Source: CAYJPA01 sp964371945
GTDB taxonomy: Bacteria; Chloroflexota; Chloroflexia; Thermomicrobiales; UBA6265
Direction of reading: 5' to 3'
Length of the DNA: 64,000 nt
Assembly (NCBI GenBank): GCA_964371945.1
Contig: CAYJPA010000022.1
Span: 1-64,000 of the forward strand
The translations under genes were made by a program, and so were the position numbers. Position 1 is the first letter of the stretch; the number at the start of each line of letters is the position of its first letter. Below the pieces are notes generated by a model. It was given only the letters and a program-made list of their open reading frames with translations. It was not told where the DNA came from and did not search any database. Positions 42,880 through 51,598 of this stretch are shown piece by piece.

Positions 42880-44802
42880 ATGACGCGACGATGGTCCTTT
42901 CGCACACGATTTGTAGCTGCTGCTGCACTCTGTTTGTTACCCCTCATCGGCGTGGTGCTCTTTCTCCTTGATCAAAGCCTCGATCATAGCCGGGATCAAC
43001 TCGTTTCTACCGAGTTCACGATTGCCGATGTCGTCGCTCAGGGACTGACCGCGACACTGAATGAGAATCAGCTTGCACTGATCGACGTGGCGGAAGATCC
43101 ATTCGTGCGCGACATGAACGCGACTCAGGCACAAAATCCACTTGATCAGGTTCGCCGGGCGCGGCCCAATCTCAACGGACTTTTTCTCCTTGATGCCTCG
43201 CAAAAGGTCGTTACCGTGACCGGCGGTATCGATCCTGAACCGCTCCTGACGCAATTCCAGAATGTCGTGGACAAAGCGCTAATCGGTGGCGAGCCGGCTG
43301 TTTCAGACCGGCTTATCGTTCCCGAGGGCAATGTGGCCGTCATCGCTCTTGTTGTGCCGGTCTTTCCAGATCCCGGCCAGACGATTGCGGGCACTCCAGT
43401 CGGGGCGGTGGGAGCTTTCCTGACGATCGATCGGTTGCAACAGGCGTTTCTGACCGGCTCGTCGTCGGACGGCGAAACCACGATCGCGGTTGTCGCCGAA
43501 ACTGGACAAGTGATCGTCGATCGTGGTGACACCGAAAAGACGATTGAAACGCTGACCATGTCGCTTATGAACGGACTCGTGAAGAAAGCGATTACCGGGC
43601 AACGAGGTTACGAGCTCTATCGAGATTCGGCCGGAGACGAACGGATTGCGGTTGTGGCCCCAATCGGCTTACCGGCGGTCCCCTGGGCGGTGGTGATTAC
43701 TGGACCATCACCGACGACGTACGGTCCCAACAATAATATGCTGGAGCGTGGCCTGATTGCGCTTGTGGCCGCCGTCACACTGACTCTGGCCCTGGCCGTT
43801 GTGCTGGGTGAGTTGACAGCACGGCCCTTGCGTCAATTGACGACACAGGCCGGCGCTATTACCCAGGGTGATCTCAGCCATCCGCTCGAGCAGGTTGGCC
43901 GCGGTGAGGTCGCCGCATTGAGCAATGCGTTCCGCGATATGGCAGACCGGCTCACGACCCAGGTTCGCGATACAGAAGCAGCTCGCGAAGAGGTAGCCCA
44001 TCAGGCGGGCAGGTTGCGCGAGCTGCTGCGCCGCACTGTTCGATTGCAGGAGGATGAGCGACGACGGATCGCTTCCGACATTCACGACGCGGTTTCCCCG
44101 CTGATCACAGGGGCGCTCTACCAAACCCGGGCGCTCAAGCTATCCCGCATGAGCAACGGACATGGCGCTTCTATCGGAGACGGTGGGGAGGTAGATCTAA
44201 ACGATGAAGGCCTTGGCACCGTCAGCGATCTGCTCGAACGCGCTATGGCTGAGCTTCACGATGTCATCTTTGCCCTAAGGCCGCCGGATCTTGATGATCT
44301 CGGCGTTGTCGCGGCAATCGAGCGGTACGTCCAACAAATCAATCGAACCGGTTTGCCGTGCCATCTCGAGGTCACTGGGTCCCCGGAGCGGCTCTCGCCG
44401 GAGGCAAGACTTGGGGTCTATCGGATCGTGCAGGAGGCACTGCACAATGCCCTTCGCCACGCCCACGCGGACGAGGCATACGTGCGCATGGAGTGGACGG
44501 ACGACAAACTCCGGGTCACGATTCGGGATAATGGCTCGGGATTCGATCCCGAACAGGCAGCCAAACCGACATCGCTGGGATTGCTCAGTATGCGCGAGCG
44601 CGCGATCGCCATTGGTGGCACACTTGAAATTGCGTCCCGTCCGGGAACCGGCACCGCTGTCATCTTTGAGCGCGAGCTGGCGGGTGATCTGGTCGCGGAG
44701 AGTGCAAAGGGCGAAAGCGGTGGAAACGGCCAGCACTCGACGGAAGACAATAGAGCCGACGAGATTTCTTCCGGGACGCTTAGCGAGGTACGCGGCGTGT
44801 GA
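42880..44802 (+). CDS. NarL-type sensor histidine kinase (cache sensor, HAMP, HisKA_3)
   Basis: The 640-residue protein has a first membrane helix (FVAAAALCLLPLIGVVLFLL, 11-30), a large extracellular sensor of double-cache style (about 35-280), a second helix (about 290-310), HAMP (to about 365), a HisKA_3 dimerisation helix with phospho-acceptor His402 in RRRIASDIHDAVSPL, and an HATPase domain (QEALHNALRHAHADEA, DNGSGFDPE, GLLSMRERAIAIGG). Its stop overlaps the GTG of the response regulator by four bases, so the two form a coupled pair. Signal unknown. Confidence 0.94.
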   Translation: MTRRWSFRTRFVAAAALCLLPLIGVVLFLLDQSLDHSRDQLVSTEFTIADVVAQGLTATLNENQLALIDVAEDPFVRDMNATQAQNPLDQVRRARPNLNGLFLLDASQKVVTVTGGIDPEPLLTQFQNVVDKALIGGEPAVSDRLIVPEGNVAVIALVVPVFPDPGQTIAGTPVGAVGAFLTIDRLQQAFLTGSSSDGETTIAVVAETGQVIVDRGDTEKTIETLTMSLMNGLVKKAITGQRGYELYRDSAGDERIAVVAPIGLPAVPWAVVITGPSPTTYGPNNNMLERGLIALVAAVTLTLALAVVLGELTARPLRQLTTQAGAITQGDLSHPLEQVGRGEVAALSNAFRDMADRLTTQVRDTEAAREEVAHQAGRLRELLRRTVRLQEDERRRIASDIHDAVSPLITGALYQTRALKLSRMSNGHGASIGDGGEVDLNDEGLGTVSDLLERAMAELHDVIFALRPPDLDDLGVVAAIERYVQQINRTGLPCHLEVTGSPERLSPEARLGVYRIVQEALHNALRHAHADEAYVRMEWTDDKLRVTIRDNGSGFDPEQAAKPTSLGLLSMRERAIAIGGTLEIASRPGTGTAVIFERELAGDLVAESAKGESGGNGQHSTEDNRADEISSGTLSEVRGV

Positions 44803-45434
44803 TTAGTGTTCTGCTTGTCGATGACCATCCCGTCGTCGTCGAGGGGCTCCGCAAGGTGCTCGCCACGGCCGGCGATTTGTCGATCTCGGGCGAGGCCCAT
44901 GACGCCGCGGGTGCAATCGAACAGGCCAAGCTGCTCAAGCCCGACGTGATCTTGCTTGATCTACGCATGCCAGGCGCAAGCGGCGTCCAGGCCGTGCGGC
45001 GCCTGCGGGAGACCGAAAGCCGATCCGCGGTGATCATTCTGACGTCATACGGGGACCAAGCATATGTTCGCCAGGCGCTCGAAGCCGGGGCCGACGGATA
45101 CCTCTTGAAAAGCACCCCACCTGAGCAATTGATCACCGCGATTCGCAACGCTGCTCGCGGCCGCCGTCAGCTCAGCCCGGAATTGCTCGATAGCGTGCTC
45201 GGCGACTTCGCCGGACTTGCCCGCGAGCAGACAAAGCGTGATGCTGATTTGAGCTCGGAGGACCGTGAGATCCTGAAGAAGGCCGCGGAAGGTGCAACCA
45301 ATCGGGAAATTGGCAATGCGCTTGGCCGGAGCGAAATCGCAATCAAGAAGCGTCTCCAGGTAATCTTCGCCAAACTTGGCGCCGTCGATCGAGCGCATGC
45401 TGTCGCCGAAGCAATTCGACGAGGCCTGATCTGA
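44799..45434 (+). CDS. NarL/LuxR family response regulator
   Basis: The 211-residue protein has a receiver domain with Asp8/Asp9 in LLVDDHP, phospho-acceptor Asp54 in ILLDLRMPG and Lys103 in GYLLKSTPP, followed by a LuxR-type HTH (about 148-208, EGATNREIGNALGRSEIAIK). Phosphorylated by the upstream kinase it should dimerise and act on transcription. GTG start at 44799. The HTH has DREILKKAAEGATN in place of the more common REREVL motif, a mild deviation. Confidence 0.95.
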   Translation: MISVLLVDDHPVVVEGLRKVLATAGDLSISGEAHDAAGAIEQAKLLKPDVILLDLRMPGASGVQAVRRLRETESRSAVIILTSYGDQAYVRQALEAGADGYLLKSTPPEQLITAIRNAARGRRQLSPELLDSVLGDFAGLAREQTKRDADLSSEDREILKKAAEGATNREIGNALGRSEIAIKKRLQVIFAKLGAVDRAHAVAEAIRRGLI

Positions 45435-45862
45435 GATATGTCCCCTAATCGCATGACAATTCGACGAGTTTCGAAATGGTTTCACCTTTTATGAGCACGA
45501 ACGTGCCTGGAAACGTATCCATGAGTGACACCATTCGGAAGAGATGAGCGTTACATTGGATGTGTGATCGGTGACGGCTTCCCTAGCCCACTGATCCGGG
45601 GAAAGAATCCCAAACAAACTCGCTGCCGCCAGCCACGTCAACGAGTTCCCCTTCCCTCATCGAGTCGTCGGCCGCGCGTCGCCAGCCACGTCGCGCGGCC
45701 CCGTCTCACACGTCTCCCTCTTCTCGGAAACACGAAATCTGATCTCGAGCGTCGTCAACGCGACGCCCCTGGCTCCGTGGTGCGGTTTCCGCGTTAAATA
45801 GGAGTGTGCAAGACTTGCCGGTTGGCGATGTTCAGTTGCCAGCCTTCATCAAGGAGTCCACT
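45435..45862. other. Intergenic region with GC hairpin, no supported gene
   Basis: A 90-codon frame (45525-45797) is present but lacks a ribosome site and has arginine/proline-rich shadow composition, so it is not called. The main structure is the hairpin at 45670-45700. A 12-base word GCCAGCCACGTC occurs twice, the second time inside the hairpin loop. Confidence 0.5.
45670..45700 (+). repeat. Nine-base-pair GC hairpin upstream of the HtrA-like gene
   Basis: GGCCGCGCG and CGCGCGGCC face each other across 13 bases. It could end the response-regulator transcript 236 bases earlier, or lie in the protease leader. Confidence 0.45.
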
Positions 45863-46936
45863 TTGAATCGACGTGAACGCTTCTTTCTGACCTGCGCACT
45901 CTCTCTCGGAGTCGTCATCGGATTCGCCGGCTCAATTCACCAGAGCCCGGATGCGAGCGCCCAAGACGAATCCACGACGGCTGCTGCGGTTCCGTTAGCG
46001 GTCGATATCGTCGAAGCGGTTGGTCCCGCGGTTGTGACGGTGATCAATGAACAGCGTTTTAACGAAGAAGACGGTGGCGTGATTCGATCGGTCGGAGCCG
46101 GCACCGGGTTCATCATCGATGACGATGGCCACATCGTGACGAACTGGCATGTGGTCGACGGCGGCGATCAGTTCGAAGTCATTTTGGTTGACGGAACAAT
46201 TCGTGACGCCGAGCTGATTGGATCTGATGAGCTGAGTGATCTCGCGATCGTGAAAATGGAAGGGGAAGTTCCCGGAACCGTTGCCCTTGGCGATTCTGAC
46301 GACCTCAAACCAGGTCAGCCGGTGCTTGCAATCGGTTCAGCACTGGGTGCGTTCACCAACACGGTGACTCAGGGGATTATCAGCGCACTTGGCCGGGATT
46401 TTCCTGGGCTGGAGCGAACTTTTTACACGAACTTGATTCAGCACGATGCCGCCATCAATCCCGGCAACTCCGGCGGTCCACTCTTCAACTTTTCTGGCGA
46501 GGTTGTGGGCGTAAACACCCTGGGGATTCCTGTTTCGCAATCAGGGGAACTGGTCCAGGGGCTTTTCTTTGCGATTCCGTCGAACACGGTGAAGGAAATC
46601 GCGGCGAAGCTGATCGAGCGCGGCGAAGTAACGTATCCCTACTTCGGCATCGAATATGAAACACTCACGCCCGAAGTCATTGCTCAGATCGATCTACCGG
46701 TTGCCAACGGCGTCTATGTGATCAACGTTGTCCCGGGCGGTCCCGCCGATGAGGCCGGAATCCAACCAGGTGACATTGTGACCGATATCGGAGAGTCGCA
46801 GATCAACCAACAGACATCTTTCTCGGAGGCGTTGTTCAACTACGAGCCTGGTGACACCGTCGACATCTTAGTGATTCGCGACGGGGAAGAAATGAAAATC
46901 GAAATCACCTTCTCGGAGCGACCTGAGGACGTTTAG
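45863..46936 (+). CDS. HtrA/DegP-like serine protease with PDZ domain
   Basis: The 357-residue product starts at a TTG with AAGGAG six bases ahead and runs straight into a membrane/signal segment (RRERFFLTCALSLGVVIGFA). An upstream GTG at 45806 would add 19 residues but its ribosome site is too close. The trypsin-like domain has His96 in TNWHVVDG, Asp126 in DELSDLAIVK and Ser203 in NPGNSGGPL. One PDZ domain (about 255-350) follows with VYVINVVPGGPADEAGIQPG. It should act outside the membrane on misfolded envelope proteins. The nearby two-component pair could be a stress sensor for it. Confidence 0.94.
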   Translation: MNRRERFFLTCALSLGVVIGFAGSIHQSPDASAQDESTTAAAVPLAVDIVEAVGPAVVTVINEQRFNEEDGGVIRSVGAGTGFIIDDDGHIVTNWHVVDGGDQFEVILVDGTIRDAELIGSDELSDLAIVKMEGEVPGTVALGDSDDLKPGQPVLAIGSALGAFTNTVTQGIISALGRDFPGLERTFYTNLIQHDAAINPGNSGGPLFNFSGEVVGVNTLGIPVSQSGELVQGLFFAIPSNTVKEIAAKLIERGEVTYPYFGIEYETLTPEVIAQIDLPVANGVYVINVVPGGPADEAGIQPGDIVTDIGESQINQQTSFSEALFNYEPGDTVDILVIRDGEEMKIEITFSERPEDV

Positions 46937-47199
46937 CAACTGGCCGCGTGCCGCTCCGTTCTAGCTGATAACCACATGAGAACCGCGCTGAATCCGAGCA
47001 GTATCTGGTCGCGCAATGCTAGCGGCGGGTTACTCGGACATGTACGTACGTACCGATGCAGTTATCCGAATGGAACCATTCGCGGATAATACTGCCTGTA
47101 GGATGGTAAGACTCGCGTCGCGACTGTTCCCGCGGCCGGTCTCGCGGCTGGCTTCGCCCCGCGTTAGTCGCTCATCGACGACTCGAGGCGGAGGACCGC

Positions 47200-47385
47200 A
47201 TGACTGATCACTACAGTATGTTCCTGGTCGCCTGGATGTTCATTGTGCTCATCGGTGCGTGGGTTCTCGTGAACGCGCTTATCGACTTGGGAGCGCGGCG
47301 AATTCGCCGGTGGTTCTCGGATCGGTGGGGAGAGCAGTCGAGCTCGCTTGGGCGAAGCTCAATTCGGCAACGAATCCACCGATAG
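47200..47385 (+). CDS. Small single-helix membrane protein
   Basis: A 61-residue frame has one hydrophobic segment (YSMFLVAWMFIVLIGAWVLV) followed by a basic cytoplasmic tail rich in Arg. GGAGG lies five bases before the ATG. No family recognised. It converges on another small membrane protein gene. Confidence 0.5.
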   Translation: MTDHYSMFLVAWMFIVLIGAWVLVNALIDLGARRIRRWFSDRWGEQSSSLGRSSIRQRIHR

Positions 47386-47419
47386 CGGCGTACCACTGAC
47401 CCAGCTGTATCCAGAGAGC

Positions 47420-47665
47420 TCAGCGCCCGCGGCGGACGACCGGACGCCTGGTCGGTCTGGGTTCTGGAGCGCGCCAGGCCCGTGCGAGCACGAACGGGCC
47501 TGATACGATGAACGCGAGTCCGAGCAGCAGACTTACGAAGCTGTAAAACCACCAGCTGGCAATCGCCGCCATCAGCGCGAGAAGCACAAAGACAGACAGC
47601 ATACCGAAGTAGAAGACCTTGGCCTTGTTGCCCATGCGCCGGCTACGCATCCGCATCAACTTCAT
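47420..47665 (-). CDS. Small two-helix membrane protein
   Basis: An 81-residue frame has a basic start (MKLMRMRSRRMGNKAKV), two hydrophobic segments (FYFGMLSVFVLLALMAAIAS and FVSLLLGLAFIVSGPFVLAR) and a basic Pro/Arg tail. The arrangement is of a small hairpin membrane protein. Function unknown. Confidence 0.55.
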   Translation of the reverse strand: MKLMRMRSRRMGNKAKVFYFGMLSVFVLLALMAAIASWWFYSFVSLLLGLAFIVSGPFVLARAWRAPEPRPTRRPVVRRGR

Positions 47666-47747
47666 ATGCCGCTGTACCCGCTCGACGCGTTCGGCGAATC
47701 CATGATGGCGAACATCTTTGACCGCCGGTTCACAGCTCCTAACCTCG

Positions 47748-48476
47748 TCACGGGCCCGTTGTCTCCGTCAAGGACGAGGTGGCAGAAGTGGTCGGCAAGA
47801 GCGCAGAAGGGCTGGCAGATTGCGGAGTGCCGGTTGGTTCAGCGACCTGGGTGGGCAATGCCGGCGTTTCCGTTACGGTTGCCGTCGGTTCTAAAGTAAA
47901 TGTTGTGGTTGGTGTCAACGTTTCCGTTGGCGGGACGGTCGGCGTTGGCATCGGCGTCGATGTCGAAAGCAGATCATCCTGAATCTCCTGCCGCTGATAT
48001 TGTACCCGCACCCGTTGCTCGCCGAAATTGTTGTAGTGCTCAACTACCCCGAGCAGGAGATAGAGATCGTTGCGCACATCGGCGCCCTGTGCGGGTTGGC
48101 GGCACGTCCCGTCCGTCAGCTCCAGCACGACGCCGGTCAGGGTTTGGAGCGGATCATCGCGATCGACGAGCACTTTCACTCGTTCGACCTGTCCGCTCAG
48201 GATCGCTTGTTCGGCCTCTGACGTGGTGATGGCGGTGCAAATTGGCCGCTCCTCAGTGCCGTTGCCGGTGGCTGAGATCCAAACGATCGCGAGGAGAAGA
48301 ATGAGCGTCGCCGCGCCCGCGATGAGCACGAAGTACACCATCACTGGGCGATTGCCAAATGACCGCGTGAATCGCTTTCGCAACCGATCGACGGGGTATT
48401 CGTCTTCGACAGGCTTCTCCGGTTCGGCCGCCACATCCGGCTGGTCGAGATCATCGTCCTGGTTGCCGTCCCGCAT
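47748..48476 (-). CDS. Membrane-anchored hypothetical protein with Thr/Pro-rich tail
   Basis: The 242-residue product has an acidic N-terminus (about 1-40), one membrane helix (VMVYFVLIAGAATLILLLAI, about 45-66), a small extracellular domain with two cysteines (AICTAIT-like PICTAITTSEAEQAILSG and ELTDGTCRQP) and a long Thr/Pro/Ser tail (about 170-242) that resembles a cell-wall spacer. I do not recognise the domain. It stands alone on the minus strand, 83 bases upstream of the small membrane protein gene. Confidence 0.7.
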   Translation of the reverse strand: MRDGNQDDDLDQPDVAAEPEKPVEDEYPVDRLRKRFTRSFGNRPVMVYFVLIAGAATLILLLAIVWISATGNGTEERPICTAITTSEAEQAILSGQVERVKVLVDRDDPLQTLTGVVLELTDGTCRQPAQGADVRNDLYLLLGVVEHYNNFGEQRVRVQYQRQEIQDDLLSTSTPMPTPTVPPTETLTPTTTFTLEPTATVTETPALPTQVAEPTGTPQSASPSALLPTTSATSSLTETTGP

Positions 48477-48657
48477 TCTGGCTCCCGTTCCCGGTTCGCC
48501 GGGATCTTGCTCATGCTTGACGCGTTACGTCCGGTCAGCGGCCGAGAATAGTCTCGTGAGGCGACGGTTTCTAAGGTTGGGCTCCGCGGGTAGCGCCCGG
48601 AGAGAGTGTAAAGTCATGACCGTACGTTCACAATGCGTAGCTTTCACTTGTCACTAT

Positions 48658-49443
48658 TCAGCCGCGAACGGTTGCCGCCGGTGAAGCGATATCATCCGGA
48701 ATCGGGAGCGGTTGATCCTCTGTCGTTTCGGCAACGAGACCGGTCACGCCGCGGCAATATCGATCCACCGGTCCTGGGAAAGCGAACTCATCTCCATCGC
48801 CGTCGATGTAGCCAAGCTCTTTGATCGCGACGACCGCGTCTGCTGGGCTATTGAACATCCATTTCGCGAACGCGCGATTGCTGGCCAGCTTTTCCCCCGC
48901 GTAGAGCCGAGAAACTGCATGGTGCTGAGCTTCCACCGAGCCGATCTGATACGCGATCTCGACGAGTCGCACGTTGCCTAGGGTCGCGAATTGGCGGGCC
49001 GCGGCCATATATGCTCCGACGAAAATAGACTCGAGTGGCGCCAGCGCTCTGAAAAAGCTCGTCGGAGCCTCGAGGTCTTCATCGGGGACCGTAAAGGTCG
49101 TTGTTGCCGAGAGACCGCCCACGGCTTCAAAAAAATGGAAATGTGCTTCTTCCTCGCACTGACTTGCAAGAACGAATGGCTTCGCAATGTTGTCGAACAC
49201 CAGATCGTTTCCCCGTCCCCTGGCTGCTCCATACAACGTGACAGCGAATGCCTCGAGTGTTATCAGCGAATTGATCGTCGTGCTCACGGCAGGAGTGGTT
49301 TGAGCGGCTGTGCGCAGCACCTCGACTCGACCCAACAAACCTCCAGCAACGATCGGTGCGCCCGACTTCGCCAGGTTCCTCCGGTTGAACCGTGCGGTCA
49401 GCCTGTCGAGCATACCTGGCGGGTCGCTGTATGTTCCAGTCAT
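48658..49443 (-). CDS. Ferritin-like domain protein with Tat-like signal
   Basis: The 261-residue product has a twin-arginine segment (RRNLAKSGAPIVAGGLLG, about 20-38) and a four-helix ferritin-like body. Candidate di-iron ligands are Glu in SLITLEAFAVTLYG, the EEEAHFHFFEA motif and SVEAQHHAVSRLY, the E-x6-Y / E-x2-H pattern of ferritin-like proteins. Exported ferritin-like proteins of this kind are common but uncharacterised. GGAGG stands six bases before the ATG at 49443; the frame reaches 49497 without a site. Confidence 0.85.
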   Translation of the reverse strand: MTGTYSDPPGMLDRLTARFNRRNLAKSGAPIVAGGLLGRVEVLRTAAQTTPAVSTTINSLITLEAFAVTLYGAARGRGNDLVFDNIAKPFVLASQCEEEAHFHFFEAVGGLSATTTFTVPDEDLEAPTSFFRALAPLESIFVGAYMAAARQFATLGNVRLVEIAYQIGSVEAQHHAVSRLYAGEKLASNRAFAKWMFNSPADAVVAIKELGYIDGDGDEFAFPGPVDRYCRGVTGLVAETTEDQPLPIPDDIASPAATVRG

Positions 49444-49718
49444 CTCGTTCCTCCGCGTACGCAATGGCAATTGAATCTCGTGCGCACATCCGGACATCGT
49501 GAGCCCGCGGGGATGCCTTGGGGCGAGATGCGAGTTATCGCGGGGTTAACGGGGGTTCGTACCGGCTCCCGCGAAGCTCAAGACAATTGTAGTCGAGAGA
49601 GGGTCCTTAGTTTGTTGGCACGAAGGTCCTGATCGCTCGTGGTCGAGATCAAGCCTGCCCACGTGTTACCTCGTACAATCAGGCGCACGCTGCCGGCTGT
49701 TCGCGCAAGGAGGAAGCG

Positions 49719-50219
49719 ATGCTCGGATCGTCTGGAATGAACGGTGTGGATCAGGTCGCGGTCGTCGTTCGCGACATCGACATTGCAATGAGGTACTACA
49801 GCGAGCAACTCGGGATCGGACCGTGGGATGTCTACACCTACGGCCCACACCGAATGCACACTATGACGTTCCGGGGCAAAAACCAGCCGTACGTCATGAA
49901 GATTGCGCTCGCGTTCGTCGGCCCAACAATGTACGAACTGATCGAGCCAATAGAAGGCCCGACCACGTATCACGAGTTTCTGAGCACACGTGGCGAAGGA
50001 TTGCACCATCTCGGTTACTACGTCGACGACATCGACGCCGAAATCGCGGCCATGGCTGCCAAAGGCTACCCACTCCTGCAGAGCGGCAGAGGATTTGGCG
50101 TCGACGGCGATGGCGCATATGCCTATTTTGATTCGGAGCATCACTTCGGCTGCATCGTCGAAGCGATCGAACTTCCGAAGCAAATGCCTCCGCCGGAGTC
50201 TGTCTTTCCGGCCGTCTAG
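49719..50219 (+). CDS. VOC family protein (methylmalonyl-CoA epimerase-like)
   Basis: The 166-residue protein has a VOC fold with two halves: VDQVAVVVRDIDIAMRYYSE in the first, and LHHLGYYVDDIDAEIAAMAA in the second. Histidine and glutamate positions (His near GPHRMH, the LHH pair, and CIVEAIE near the end) could bind a metal. It resembles the glyoxalase/methylmalonyl-CoA epimerase branch, without enough to fix substrate. AAGGAGG lies five bases before the ATG. Confidence 0.9.
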   Translation: MLGSSGMNGVDQVAVVVRDIDIAMRYYSEQLGIGPWDVYTYGPHRMHTMTFRGKNQPYVMKIALAFVGPTMYELIEPIEGPTTYHEFLSTRGEGLHHLGYYVDDIDAEIAAMAAKGYPLLQSGRGFGVDGDGAYAYFDSEHHFGCIVEAIELPKQMPPPESVFPAV

Positions 50220-50291
50220 GGCAGATCGCAGCGTCCACGCTGTGGTATGTCAGCCGAAATTGGTTTTCGGGATCTGGAATGTGGAGACAAC

Positions 50292-50867
50292 GTGGACAAT
50301 AACCACAACGAAGACGTAATTCTCAAATACGAATACATCCAGTACGCGGACCCGGCGAACGCGTTCCGTCCGTACGATGAACGCTTTCCCACGGTTGCCA
50401 CCGAGGTGGCGGCAATGATCGCGAGGCGAATGCCGGGCGCGACCGTCGAACACGTCGGGAGCACGGCTGTACCAGGATGCGCCGGCAAGGGTGTCGTGGA
50501 TTTGATGGTCAACTATCCGGCGGGAAGGCTGAACGAGGCTCGAAACGCGGTCGATGGATTGGGTTTTCAGCGACAAACAAATCGCGATCCCTTTCCGGAG
50601 GAGCGTCCTTTGCGAGTAGGGTCGATCAAACACGAGGGGGACACGTTCCGTCTACACGTTCACATCATCGCCGAGGATCCCCCTGAGGCAGCGGAGCAAC
50701 TCCGATTCCGTGACGCATTACGCAAAGACCCGGCATTGGTTGAGGAGTATGTCGAGCTCAAACGAGCTGGGCTCTTCGGTGGAGTGTCCGACAGCATCGA
50801 ATACAATACCGAAAAGCAAGCTTTGATCCAGCGAGTGATTCACGAATCAAGCAATACAAGGTCTTGA
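50292..50867 (+). CDS. GrpB family protein
   Basis: The product (191 residues from the GTG at 50292, 206 from the ATG at 50247) carries the GrpB nucleotidyltransferase-like fold: VEHVGSTAVPGCAGKGVVDL is the hallmark, followed by LRFRDALRKDP and KRAGLFGG. GrpB proteins are small, often fused to dephospho-CoA kinase, and remain poorly understood. The GTG has GGAG five bases ahead, while the ATG has none, so the shorter form is given. A hairpin terminator follows. Confidence 0.88.
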   Translation: MDNNHNEDVILKYEYIQYADPANAFRPYDERFPTVATEVAAMIARRMPGATVEHVGSTAVPGCAGKGVVDLMVNYPAGRLNEARNAVDGLGFQRQTNRDPFPEERPLRVGSIKHEGDTFRLHVHIIAEDPPEAAEQLRFRDALRKDPALVEEYVELKRAGLFGGVSDSIEYNTEKQALIQRVIHESSNTRS

Positions 50868-50890
50868 GCCGGATTCGGATGGGAATCGAG

Positions 50891-50926
50891 AAACCGTGCC
50901 GGGGGCGTACACACCCGGCACGGTTT
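50891..50926. terminator. Perfect 13-bp bidirectional terminator
   Basis: AAACCGTGCCGGG and CCCGGCACGGTTT pair exactly across ten bases. The A/T ends give a short T run on both strands. It separates the convergent GrpB and Dps genes. Confidence 0.88.
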
Positions 50927-50943
50927 CGACGAATTGACGGGAT

Positions 50944-51471
50944 TTACGCCTGCAGGTGCGCTTCCAGGAACCAGAGGTTCTTGTCGATGTCTCTGGAGAC
51001 TTCGGTGAACAGGTCGGCCGTGGTCGGGTCCTCGAGTTTGTCCGATTGGTCGATTGCTTCGCGCGTCGAGGCGGCGTAGTTCGCGTGAACCGCGACGAGT
51101 GCTCGGACGTGCTCCAGTCCGTCGACCGCGGCGCTCGGGAATTCAGCCAGCGTCGACGACGAGGCGGCCATACGAACCGTGCCTTTGGCGTAGCCGCCTA
51201 GCTGCGCAATTCGCTCCGCGATGAGATCCGACCATTCCGCCGCGCAGGCGGCAAGCTGATCGAACAAGAGATGAAGCTGATAAAAGTTGGCGCCTTTGAC
51301 GTTCCAGTGCGCGTGCTTGATCTGAGAGAAGAGATCGGCCGTGTCGGCGAGTTGTTGGTTGAGAATTCTGTTCAGCTTCTCGCGCGCATCGGCCGGGATT
51401 TCGATACTTGTCGCGAATCGCGACGCCGTCCTGGTTCCGATGGCTCGCTTGCTATCGGTTTTCGCAGCCAT
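50944..51471 (-). CDS. dps: Dps-like DNA-binding ferritin (starvation protein)
   Basis: The 175-residue protein has the Dps pattern. A lysine/arginine-bearing N-terminal tail is followed by IKHAHWNVKGANFYQLHLLF, whose His and Asp/Glu residues build the inter-subunit ferroxidase centre, then DLIAERIAQLGG and a final helix DIDKNLWFLEAHLQ. Dodecamers oxidise iron with peroxide and protect DNA. Length is usual. No other stress gene stands beside it. Confidence 0.95.
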   Translation of the reverse strand: MAAKTDSKRAIGTRTASRFATSIEIPADAREKLNRILNQQLADTADLFSQIKHAHWNVKGANFYQLHLLFDQLAACAAEWSDLIAERIAQLGGYAKGTVRMAASSSTLAEFPSAAVDGLEHVRALVAVHANYAASTREAIDQSDKLEDPTTADLFTEVSRDIDKNLWFLEAHLQA

Positions 51472-51598
51472 GATGAAACTCCTTGCTGAAGCAATAGTGC
51501 GTCAATCGACCTTGACGCCGGAAGACGCCAATTACCGGCGACCGAGCTTAACTTATGCAGCAACAGGGCCAACGTCACAAGATTGCCGCATTAACTCA

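Noticed and set aside
45525..45797. 90-codon plus-strand frame before the HtrA-like gene
   Set aside because: Arg/Pro-rich, no ribosome site, and it overlaps a GC hairpin that explains the open frame.
47016..47207. 63-codon plus-strand frame before the small membrane protein
   Set aside because: No ribosome site, biased composition, and it overlaps the better supported start at 47200.
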